From positions 1-64,000 of the forward strand of contig UREY01000006.1 in assembly GCA_900546915.1 (NCBI GenBank): a stretch of 64,000 bases of DNA. Reading direction: 5' to 3'. Shown piece by piece: positions 55,401 to 60,174 of the stretch. The notes beneath the pieces were generated by a model. The model saw only the letters and a list, made by a program, of their open reading frames with translations, did not search any database and had not been told where the DNA came from. This DNA comes from an uncultured Eubacteriales bacterium (lineage in GTDB: Bacteria; Bacillota; Clostridia; Oscillospirales; Oscillospiraceae). Both the position numbers and the translations under genes were made by a program. How positions within the stretch are numbered: the first letter of the stretch is position 1; each line of letters starts with the position of its first letter.

Positions 55401-55542
55401 CTTCGCGGTCGATGCCATGGCTTGGGCTGTGGAACAGGGCGTGATCACCGGCGTGGGCGATCGTACCCTGGCGCCTCTGGGCGGCGCGACCCGGGCACAG
55501 GCGGCGCAGGTTGTGCAGCGCCTGGCGGCTCTGCTGGGATAA
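46423..55542 (+). CDS. Giant B12-regulated SLH surface protein with beta-propeller
   Basis: The 3039-residue protein has a signal peptide (about 1-26, ending PAYA) and a cadherin-like domain (about 30-120). An N-terminal DUF4430-like region follows (about 128-345, with YILLSDGDAIDI near 302), then cadherin-like beta sandwiches (about 425-725) and a PQQ-type beta-propeller (about 730-1155). After a long set of beta domains come GLUG repeats (about 2090-2270, NCYNTG and YVGGLVGD), a jelly-roll-like segment (about 2400-2535), Cys-pair repeats and three SLH domains (about 2860-3039). It should be exported and held on the secondary wall polymer. Control by a cobalamin riboswitch indicates a role when B12 is scarce. 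The start follows GGAGGAACG and begins the signal peptide. Cobalamin binding is inferred. Confidence 0.92.
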   Translation: MQKRIVSMLLVLVMVLGILPAPAYAVGGESHISVLDSAPAAAEVPAGEIYELDLSTVFSDGEGHSLTYAFSGGDFGEHTKITDGRLYFSVSEPGDYTLVVTATCTAGSTASHTVAVTVTEADSGSSAQYDYDETPAASVTVYVTISNDGKPLLSNGGGSVVMANLEVTVPYFDLGLYGLDAYYRYHTENGQGAYVDNVIVARPTALHLYIYLLERYYMGLDESECCRGTSGVLNYSENTAVRYFDGTLAYNSGSLKAADFSGSPTSFFMNNFWGHDLNLKYYRNHMYPLMSPGWGSTADYILLSDGDAIDIGLFTDWGFYLEGEFCCFDRDVYTGEPGDTLAVGLRRWNAESSELEAYAGLDVALYNSKWEKVQDLADGETNTGADIRITLPQTPGVYYLLGMDVNAGTADAVNAPAAARIEVAGEAAPEEGYLSQLALSQLRQVNVNGTAKEFPMDPAFAASEHTYTVWVPDNQTGTYAWATLSEAAPEGSEITAKWNHTSGAAKTAAITSGSSYGQFLSGLLSAGETGGDVTLEVGAGEDLQSYLLHILRTPTLSDLSLKDENGDAVRLNETFGAETTAYTASTTADELTALAEPYEPGYTVTYNGSESGVIPLSDGENTVVIVVKNTAGYEKSYTLTVNKVASISVTFSVTPADATVNLQDSFGDRIWPVNGAYSLLAGADYSYTVTKNGYIGQKNSFQLTQSGVVEIALEQAPANESIDETIYAQWGSFRGENNLGITEARTPYDPEEAELLWAARYGSGWSSAPGSPILVDGDIVTYIGSTIKRLDRNTGEIVAEGTMAGSSSFSIVPATYAAGMIFVGLSNGRIQAFNAETLESLWLYTDPLGGQPNCPITYQDGYIYAGFWNNETRDANFVCLSVTDEDPTATEESKISTWSYTRAGGFYWAGAYATEQFVLVGTDDGQSGYSSESASLLVFDRLTGALLDSQDGIRGDIRSNVSYDPDSDRVFFTSKGGVLCNAKIDWTTGEILDFQQVVLKDSKGNDYAMSTCTPSVYNGRIYLGVAGTSQFGDFSGHGISVFDLNEDGTMVNAYVYDIKGYPQTSAMVSTAYADEQEGYVYIYLPYNSTPGGVSVLKDRKGQTEPITTTDEGYSEVFTPLSPLSQYCICSTIADEYGTIYYKNDSCYMMAVTSQILSIEVTQAPTAWTQNEDGTWTAEGLKVAANLKNGLQRDVTDYVTVAESRDADNLIVSYTYGFDSANYGLKTLTTEIPKPVEAPEETQAVIRLSTSGQTAQLYAIVDGVEEQTDLLSGVTQENSTYTLDLLTGEYRLYAYDAAGNCNGSMKLVVTREGEPTGLGDYAERNHFFVLTASGIYATNRDAEGNLWVDGTDYTVTGSATNQAKTFDRESTFGVDSNGRKSMLCLEGDSVTLTYRPDETLHPTFMDTVLTRTLNASYSYFSTAIAEGVLVNFVVPKDATVDAGRFHTYYVYDFYELYSSDLTAEDTDTYTYRVPKGTQCFYRVQHEDGVTYWNYASWGAESTVTVSAQDLYLDDTDFTPATIYRYEQNVYDLADIYVNVNEKGYMDLDVGETYELNVFRNWMSVESFINSKVGLPDMHYQVIDPEGNPSDVLTIAPNEKNSSVATVTANREGTAIILVTYDAMTHMQGMSNTASKRFSAIWPENTGVIVVTVGADGSAIQTNMTINEGMNAAIEKLAEDALDAEHDPLFYVGEEGASYTFTPESGCTVTVNRPVLGTRTVSYAGFTDDGVSVGEDGAVTLTGLTAGRNIVRVEKDGLATYQIITAKQVSYELQDADGNKLERVKAGDTVKIQFTGLTNPAEKMSGNYNFNANLYYVGEDGTKFGDGTGGIGVYDFNGNPARQTRTITIPQYWTEDTYTLSGGAIRLGGFGSPAGAHRSTTYAKGLNQNFTARSVKIFLGRLPEITIELEHTDFISGALSFQDETGSAVARTDLTVTLTDEAGNVLTVDEDGAFLALEGTYQYTAMGTGYEYVYGTVSVTEEGENSFVISMKTAAENAWDGATETEPAQDGDGVYQITCGAELAWFTRQSQSGAAVTGVLCNDIDLAHYPWTYQGGSGSNATILDGQGHEIVSLNSSVGLFYYLNTGSELRNLTVRGRVDAQNNAGGIVYYFRGNVIEHVESYVDVTVRSTTTRGGGGIVYALGSGAIRNCANHGDVSSTYSSGGVVGSIMGWDVTIENCYNTGDISSTGSYAGGIVGDTGYNQRILNCYNTGRVSGNQYVGGLVGDLRGGTTGSAQYQGPATLTNGYNVGEVTGTGSSMDHVANIAGRVRSAEMVSCYYLDTASVGDEKAEAVSEEALRALELGDAFGLTCHGYPALKWQTNVTFHTLENGVVTAPTCTERGYTTYVCPTCGETVYTQYTDALGHTEDVDRTVVYQMYRECVCAVCGETYRIWNDVRLSYIDFQYHKEGILNAAWSDEGDDPWSYQEKTQRLESANAGKANSVSTTKLTVTLQWPAAVSFQYGVSSEKDCDLLKITMETNGQTETIADGISGEEQGAFARELEAGVYVFTFSYEKDPGVDDGRDVGWISDLKIQQPDHDLHGQIVDEAYLKTPADCENPAEYYYVCLGCGEVSEESYSSGAPLGHSFTETTVLPSCTEDGYTQHQCTRCSYNYRDAFVEKTGHSYTSQVTAPTCTTAGYTTHTCSVCGHSSVSDVVEALGHDFEDVVTAPTHDKMGYTTHTCKSCGISYVDGYTDALGHSYTRSVTQEPTCTEEGVMTFTCDCGAGYTEPIPVTEHAWQAAVTEPTCEDMGYTTYTCAHCGCSYISDLQNSLGHSYVLQNVKEATCTEAGYTGDLICTVCGDVKSRGEAVAALGHHYGPWTVTQEADCFTDGSREHTCSVCGFVEQEGIAANSDNCPSGEYTDLRTGAWYHEAVDFVLASGYMTGVGGGRFAPDQSLTRGQLITILYRMAGAPAVSGRMPFADVSEERFYYDAILWAAQNGVANGVGEGRFAPNAKLTREQMVTFLARYAETQGVDVTASGNLADFSDASRVSDFAVDAMAWAVEQGVITGVGDRTLAPLGGATRAQAAQVVQRLAALLG

Positions 55543-55937
55543 GCTGCAACGTATGTAAAGCCCCATTTGCATAACAGCCGTACTCCGGCAGGGTTTCCTG
55601 CCGGAGTACGTGCCATGTTGGAAACAACCGAAAGGATTTCCTATAGAGGATGGGGAAGGCCGTTGCGTGGGGATTTTCCCCGCCGGCGACGCACAGAACC
55701 CGCGAGACGGCCGAACCGCCGGTTCCCTCGCCCATGTTCCAGGGAACATGGCTTTTGACGGAATTCGCGCCTGGGGGCGCAAGGCTCCGCCGGGCTTTTT
55801 GCCGGGCGGCCGCACACCGGCAGGGTTTCCTGCCGGTGTGCAAAATCAGCTCACAGCGGGAAAGCGTTCCTGCTGCTGAGAAAGAACAAACGGGACCGGC
55901 TTCCAACCCGGTGCGGCCCGCATAGCTGAAATGGCAG
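55543..55937. other. Hairpin-rich gap between the two cobalamin units
   Basis: No gene is supportable. Two strong hairpins share the same core: 55580-55592 with 55597-55609 and 55812-55824 with 55829-55841, both centred on CCGGCAGGGTTTCCTGCCGG. Neither has a T run. They may be mRNA 3'-end stabilisers or a local repeat family. Confidence 0.6.
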
Positions 55938-55966
55938 TTGACTTTTCTTGGAAACGGGTATAGAAT
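55938..55966 (+). promoter_or_regulatory. Promoter of cobalamin riboswitch 2
   Basis: TTGACT at 55938-55943 and TAGAAT at 55961-55966 lie 17 bases apart, followed by the aptamer about 30 bases later. Confidence 0.7.
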
Positions 55967-55993
55967 AAAAACAAAATCGTATAGTTTGAAACC

Positions 55994-56175
55994 GTTTCAG
56001 TGCCGTCCGGATGCCTGAGGGGCCGGATGGAGAATAGAGAACCGGGTGTAAATCCCGGGCGGAGCCGCCACTGTGAACGCGGAGGCCGCACACATGACGA
56101 AAGTCGGTCATTGGGGATTTCCCTGAGAAGGCTGTGTGCGCGCTGGGGATGCGTGAGCCAGGAGAACTGCTGAGA
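55994..56175 (+). promoter_or_regulatory. Cobalamin riboswitch 2
   Basis: It is closely similar to riboswitch 1 over the aptamer: GAGAACCGGGTGTAAATC, GCCGCCACTGTGAACGCGG, GAAAGTCGGTCATTGGG and a B12 box AGCCAGGAGAACTGC near 56155-56170. A terminator follows at 56233-56272. It should shut off the DUF4430-ECF operon when cobalamin is plentiful. Confidence 0.95.
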
Positions 56176-56232
56176 CGTATTGTGTCGGATCCTTCGCGTA
56201 TGGGGATTTGGCATTTTTGACGCAGAAAACCG

Positions 56233-56272
56233 GCTGCGGCAATCGGATGAAGATCGGATTGCCGCAGCTTTT
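56233..56272 (+). terminator. Expression-platform terminator of riboswitch 2
   Basis: GCTGCGGCAATC at 56233-56244 pairs perfectly with 56257-56268, followed by TTTT. Confidence 0.8.
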
Positions 56273-56424
56273 ACTATATTTGCCGCAGGCATAGGGGAGG
56301 GCTTCCGGCGGCTGGGGCGGGGTGCTCCGGCGGGGCGGCGCTGCCCGGGAGAAAGGACTGAGCCTGAAAAATCCCCCAGCTTCCTGCGCCGGGGGATTCC
56401 GAAAAGGATGGTGGACGGAAGCGG

Positions 56425-56976
56425 ATGAAAAAAGACCTTCTCATTCTTCTGATTTTGGTGTTGGCCCTGTGTCTGTTCCTTTTTACCACGGATTTTCAGA
56501 CCGTGGATCAGTACTATTTGACCCATTTCGATGAGATTACGCCGGACAGTGAGACGGTCACCATCTCCATCCGTTGCGACGAGGTATTAAACAACTACGA
56601 AAAACTGGACAAAGCGCTGCAATCGGAGGAGTACGTCCCGCCGGATGGGATCATTCTGCCGGAAACCGTCTGTGTCCTCCGGGAGGGGGATACGGTTTTC
56701 GATATTCTGAGCCGGGCGGCCCGGTATTACCGGATTCAGCTGGAGTATCAGGGCGCCGATCAGAACCTGCTGGGGACGGTTTATATCCAGGGAATTCATT
56801 ATTTGTATGAGTTCTCCTGCGGCAGCGGCTCCGGCTGGGTCTACTGTGTCAACGGCAGCTTTCCCAACTGCGGCTGCTCGGAATATGTGCTGTCGGACGG
56901 CGATCAGATTGTCTGGTATTACACCTGTAATTTGGGCAGGGACGTGGGGGCGCTCCCGGGAGGAGAAATCGAATGA
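56425..56976 (+). CDS. Membrane-anchored DUF4430 (transcobalamin-like C-terminal) protein
   Basis: The 183-residue protein has an N-terminal membrane anchor (about residues 4-21) and an extracytoplasmic DUF4430 domain, with TVTISIRCDEVLNNYEKLDK, LREGDTVFDILSRA, GSGWVYCVNGSFPNCGCSEY and VLSDGDQIVWYYT. The family shares its fold with the small beta domain of intrinsic factor and transcobalamin. It is the first gene after cobalamin riboswitch 2 and is followed with a four-base overlap by an ECF transporter. I infer that it captures cobalamin or a corrinoid at the membrane and hands it to the S component. No lipobox is present. The start follows GGTGGACGG-type purines and begins the anchor. Confidence 0.85.
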   Translation: MKKDLLILLILVLALCLFLFTTDFQTVDQYYLTHFDEITPDSETVTISIRCDEVLNNYEKLDKALQSEEYVPPDGIILPETVCVLREGDTVFDILSRAARYYRIQLEYQGADQNLLGTVYIQGIHYLYEFSCGSGSGWVYCVNGSFPNCGCSEYVLSDGDQIVWYYTCNLGRDVGALPGGEIE

Positions 56977-57854
56977 ATGCCTTTTCCAAAATACATCCCG
57001 GTGTGACGTCTGTCTATTTTTTGGCGATTTTGCTGGTTTCCATGTTTGTGATGAATCCGGTGATGGAGGCCTTAACGCTGCTGGGCGGGTTGCTGTATTG
57101 CTGGAGCCTGACGGGCCGGGGAAAGCGGCTGCGGGAGCTGAGGTCTTCTCTGTGTGTCGTGTTCTTCATGGCGCTGGTGAATCCGCTGTTTTCCCATAAC
57201 GGAAAGACGCCCCTGTTTTTTATGAACGGAAACGCCGTGACTCTGGAGGCCGTTGCTTACGGAGCGGCCATGGGCGTTATGGTGGCGGGGGTGCTGCTGT
57301 GGTGCAAGTGCTACAGCATCCTGATGACCAGCGACAAATTTGTGTACTTGGTGGGCCGCGCCATGCCGAAGCTGGCGGTCGTGCTGTCTTCGGCGCTGCG
57401 TTATGTGCCGGCGCTGAAGCGTCAGGCTGGAAAGGTGCAAAGAACCCAGCGGGCCATGGGCTTGTACACCTCGGAGAGCTACGTCGGCCGGGTGCAGGCC
57501 TCTTTGCGGGTTCTGTCGGTGTTGGTGAGCTGGTCGGTGGAAAATGCCATGGAGACGGCCCGCTCTATGACCGCCCGAGGCTACGGCCTGGAGGGTAGAA
57601 CCCATTATTCCAATTTCACCTTTTCCGGCCGAGACGCCGGGTTTTTGGCGGCGATTCTGGTCCTGAGCGGCGGGACGGCAGCAGGACTGGCGGCCGGGGC
57701 GCTGGAATTTACCTGGTATCCGGCGATAGGCGGCGCGGCGTGGACGCCGCTGGGCCTGTGTTCTTATGGATGCTTTGGTGTGCTGGCCATACTGCCTGTA
57801 ACGCTGGAATGGGAGGAGCAAATTCGTTGGAACTACTCAAGATCGAAAATCTGA
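56973..57854 (+). CDS. ecfT: ECF transporter transmembrane component EcfT
   Basis: The 293-residue CbiQ/EcfT family protein has about five membrane helices. The cytoplasmic coupling helices carry the diagnostic ARSMTARGYG motif (about residues 190-199), which contacts the ATPases. It joins the ATPase dimer to an exchangeable substrate-binding S component in the cytoplasmic membrane. Its ATG overlaps the upstream DUF4430 stop (ATGA), and its own 3' end overlaps the ATPase gene by 28 bases. Under the cobalamin riboswitch it is probably dedicated to corrinoid uptake rather than a shared group II module. Confidence 0.92.
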   Translation: MNAFSKIHPGVTSVYFLAILLVSMFVMNPVMEALTLLGGLLYCWSLTGRGKRLRELRSSLCVVFFMALVNPLFSHNGKTPLFFMNGNAVTLEAVAYGAAMGVMVAGVLLWCKCYSILMTSDKFVYLVGRAMPKLAVVLSSALRYVPALKRQAGKVQRTQRAMGLYTSESYVGRVQASLRVLSVLVSWSVENAMETARSMTARGYGLEGRTHYSNFTFSGRDAGFLAAILVLSGGTAAGLAAGALEFTWYPAIGGAAWTPLGLCSYGCFGVLAILPVTLEWEEQIRWNYSRSKI

Positions 57855-59485
57855 GCTTTACATATCCCAAGGCTACGCAAAAGGCCCTGGACGAGGTGTC
57901 CCTGTCTTTGGAGCGGGGCAGCTTTTCCCTGCTGTGCGGCCGGTCCGGCTGCGGAAAATCCACACTTTTGCGGCTGATCAAACGGGAGCTGGCCCCATAC
58001 GGAGAGAAAAGCGGCGCGATTTTCTACTGCGGCGCGGCGCTGGAGGCGCTGGAACCGCGGATCAGCGCCGGAGAAATTGGATTTGTGGCCCAGAACCCGG
58101 AAGAGCAAATTGTAACCGACAAGGTATGGCACGAGTTGGCCTTCGGCCTGGAAAATTTAGGGGTGGAGCAGCTGGATATCCGCCGCCGGGTAGGCGAAAT
58201 GGCCAGCTATTTCGGCATTCAGGATTGGTATCACCGGGACACCGATGCGCTGTCCGGGGGACAGAAGCAGCTTCTGAACCTGGCGGCCGTGATGGCCATG
58301 CAGCCGAAGCTCCTGCTGCTGGATGAGCCCACGGGCCAGCTGGACCCCATCGCGGCGGCGGACTTCATCGCCACGCTGCAAAGATTGAACCGGGAGCTGG
58401 GGCTTACCATTGTGCTGGCGGAGCACCGGCTGGAGGAGGTGTTTCCCATTGCCGACCAGGTGATTGTCATGGACGGGGGAAAGCTCCTTTATGTCGCGCC
58501 TCCCCGCGCTGCAGCGGCGGCGTTGAAGGGGCATCCTTTGGAGCAGGGCCTTCCCAGCGCCTGCCGGATCTGGAGCGGCTTAGGCGCGCCGCCGCCGTGT
58601 CCGCTGACGGTCAGAGAGGGCAGAGAGTTTCTGGAGGCGGGCTATCGCTGCCGCAAAGGGGCGCAGGTTCAGCCGGCGGAAAGAGAACCGGGGCCTCCGG
58701 TTCTGGAGGCCGAGCATGTCTGGTTTCGATATGAAAGGCAGTCGGCCGACGTGCTGCGGGACATGTCCTTGTCTGTCCGCAGAGGAGAAATTTTCAGCAT
58801 TTTGGGCGGAAACGGGACGGGAAAGACGACGACCTTAGGCGTATTGGCCGGTCTGGACCGTCCCTACCGGGGAAAGGTTTTGGTGTCCGGACGAAAGATT
58901 TCCGACTATCGAGGGCCGTCCTTGTACCGGCGCCGTTTGGCGCTGCTTCCTCAAAACCCGAAGACGGTTTTTCTGAAGCCCACCGTGGGGGAGGATTTGG
59001 AGGAAATGCTGCAGGCGATGGATGTGCCCCGGAGCGATTGGGCCGGGCGAATGGAAGCGCTGGTCCTCCGGCTGGGCATTGGGGATTTTCTGGACCGGCA
59101 TCCCTATGATTTAAGCGGCGGGGAACAGCAGAAATGCGCTCTGTGCAAGCTTCTGTGTACGGAGCCGGAGCTGCTTCTGCTGGATGAGCCCACAAAGGGC
59201 CTGGATGCTTTCTATAAATCCCAATTTGCGAAGCTTCTTTTGGAGCTGAAGGACCAGGGAAAGACCATCCTGCTGGTGACCCACGACGTGGAGTTTGCCG
59301 CAGAGGTCTCCGACCGTTGCGCCTTGTTTTTTGACGGTCAGATCATTTCCCAGGGGGAACCCAATCGTTTTTTTGCGGCGAATAACTTCTATACCACAGC
59401 TGCCAGCCGAATTTCCCGGACCTTATTTCCCAATGCGGTTTTGTGCCGGGACGTGGTAGCTCTGTGCAAAGGAGAGCTGGGATGA
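57827..59485 (+). CDS. Fused ECF transporter ATPase EcfA-EcfA'
   Basis: The 552-residue protein is two ABC ATPases in one chain. The first half has Walker A GRSGCGKST (residues 38-46), signature LSGGQKQ and Walker B LLLLDEPTGQLD. The second half has GGNGTGKTT, LSGGEQQK and LLLLDEPTKGLD. It supplies both nucleotide-binding sites of the ECF importer. I placed the start at the TTG at 57827, seven bases after GGAGGAGC. The ATG at 57809 is in frame but lies upstream of that site. The gene overlaps EcfT on one side and the S component (ATGA) on the other, so the whole module is translationally chained. Confidence 0.92.
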   Translation: MELLKIENLSFTYPKATQKALDEVSLSLERGSFSLLCGRSGCGKSTLLRLIKRELAPYGEKSGAIFYCGAALEALEPRISAGEIGFVAQNPEEQIVTDKVWHELAFGLENLGVEQLDIRRRVGEMASYFGIQDWYHRDTDALSGGQKQLLNLAAVMAMQPKLLLLDEPTGQLDPIAAADFIATLQRLNRELGLTIVLAEHRLEEVFPIADQVIVMDGGKLLYVAPPRAAAAALKGHPLEQGLPSACRIWSGLGAPPPCPLTVREGREFLEAGYRCRKGAQVQPAEREPGPPVLEAEHVWFRYERQSADVLRDMSLSVRRGEIFSILGGNGTGKTTTLGVLAGLDRPYRGKVLVSGRKISDYRGPSLYRRRLALLPQNPKTVFLKPTVGEDLEEMLQAMDVPRSDWAGRMEALVLRLGIGDFLDRHPYDLSGGEQQKCALCKLLCTEPELLLLDEPTKGLDAFYKSQFAKLLLELKDQGKTILLVTHDVEFAAEVSDRCALFFDGQIISQGEPNRFFAANNFYTTAASRISRTLFPNAVLCRDVVALCKGELG

Positions 59486-60159
59486 AGAAGTATCTTGCGG
59501 CGGGGCTCATTGTGTTGGCGATTCCGGGGGTGCTGATTTTGGGCGCCACGGTTTTTCAGGATAAGCAATATGCCTGGATCAGCCTGGCTGTGGCGGTGCT
59601 GGCCTGCGTTCCGTTTTTGCTGTCCTTTGAGCGGAAGCAGACCGGGAATTCCAAATTGATTTTGATTGCCGTGATGACGGCGCTGTCCGTGGCGGGGCGG
59701 CTCCTCTTCGCAGCGCTGCCGGGCTTTAAACCGGTGACCGCCATGGTGGTTCTGACGGCGATGTACTTTGGCGGGGAGGCGGGATTTCTCACCGGAGCGC
59801 TGACGGCGCTGTTGTCCAACTTCTATTTCGGACAGGGGCCGTGGACCCCCTTTCAAATGTTCACCTGGGGCCTGTTGGGCTTCTTCGCCGGACTTCTTCG
59901 CAACCTGCTGAAATCCAGCGCGATATTTCTGGCAGTTTACGGCGCCTTTGCCGGGGTGGCCTTTTCTCTGATCATGGACGTATGGTCGGCGCTTTGGGTG
60001 GACGGCACATTCCAGTTGGCCCGTTACGCTGCGGCGGTGGCTACCTCACTGGGATATATGGCGATTTATGCGGTGTCCAATGTAATTTTTCTGCTGCTTT
60101 TGCGAAAGCCGATGGGACAAATTCTGGGCAGAGTCCAGGAGAAATACGGGATTAACTGA
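59482..60159 (+). CDS. ECF transporter S component, CbrT-like
   Basis: The 225-residue membrane protein has six or so helices. It resembles the S components that accompany cobalamin-regulated ECF modules, with ALSVAGRLLFAALPGFKPVT, FGGEAGFLTGALTALLSNF and FGQGPWTPFQMF. CbrT of Lactobacillus delbrueckii is a cobalamin-specific member of this general type. Substrate binding here is inferred from the riboswitch and the neighbouring DUF4430 genes. It would bind the substrate outside and topple in the membrane to release it when EcfT-EcfAA' cycles. Its ATG overlaps the ATPase stop and follows AAAGGAG. Confidence 0.88.
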   Translation: MKKYLAAGLIVLAIPGVLILGATVFQDKQYAWISLAVAVLACVPFLLSFERKQTGNSKLILIAVMTALSVAGRLLFAALPGFKPVTAMVVLTAMYFGGEAGFLTGALTALLSNFYFGQGPWTPFQMFTWGLLGFFAGLLRNLLKSSAIFLAVYGAFAGVAFSLIMDVWSALWVDGTFQLARYAAAVATSLGYMAIYAVSNVIFLLLLRKPMGQILGRVQEKYGIN

Positions 60160-60174
60160 GCGGGGGGATGTTGT

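Noticed and set aside
50047..55815. Long minus-strand open frames opposite the giant cobalamin-regulated gene
   Set aside because: Same mirror effect; no signal peptide, domain or start signal, and the plus-strand frame contains clear propeller, GLUG and SLH motifs.
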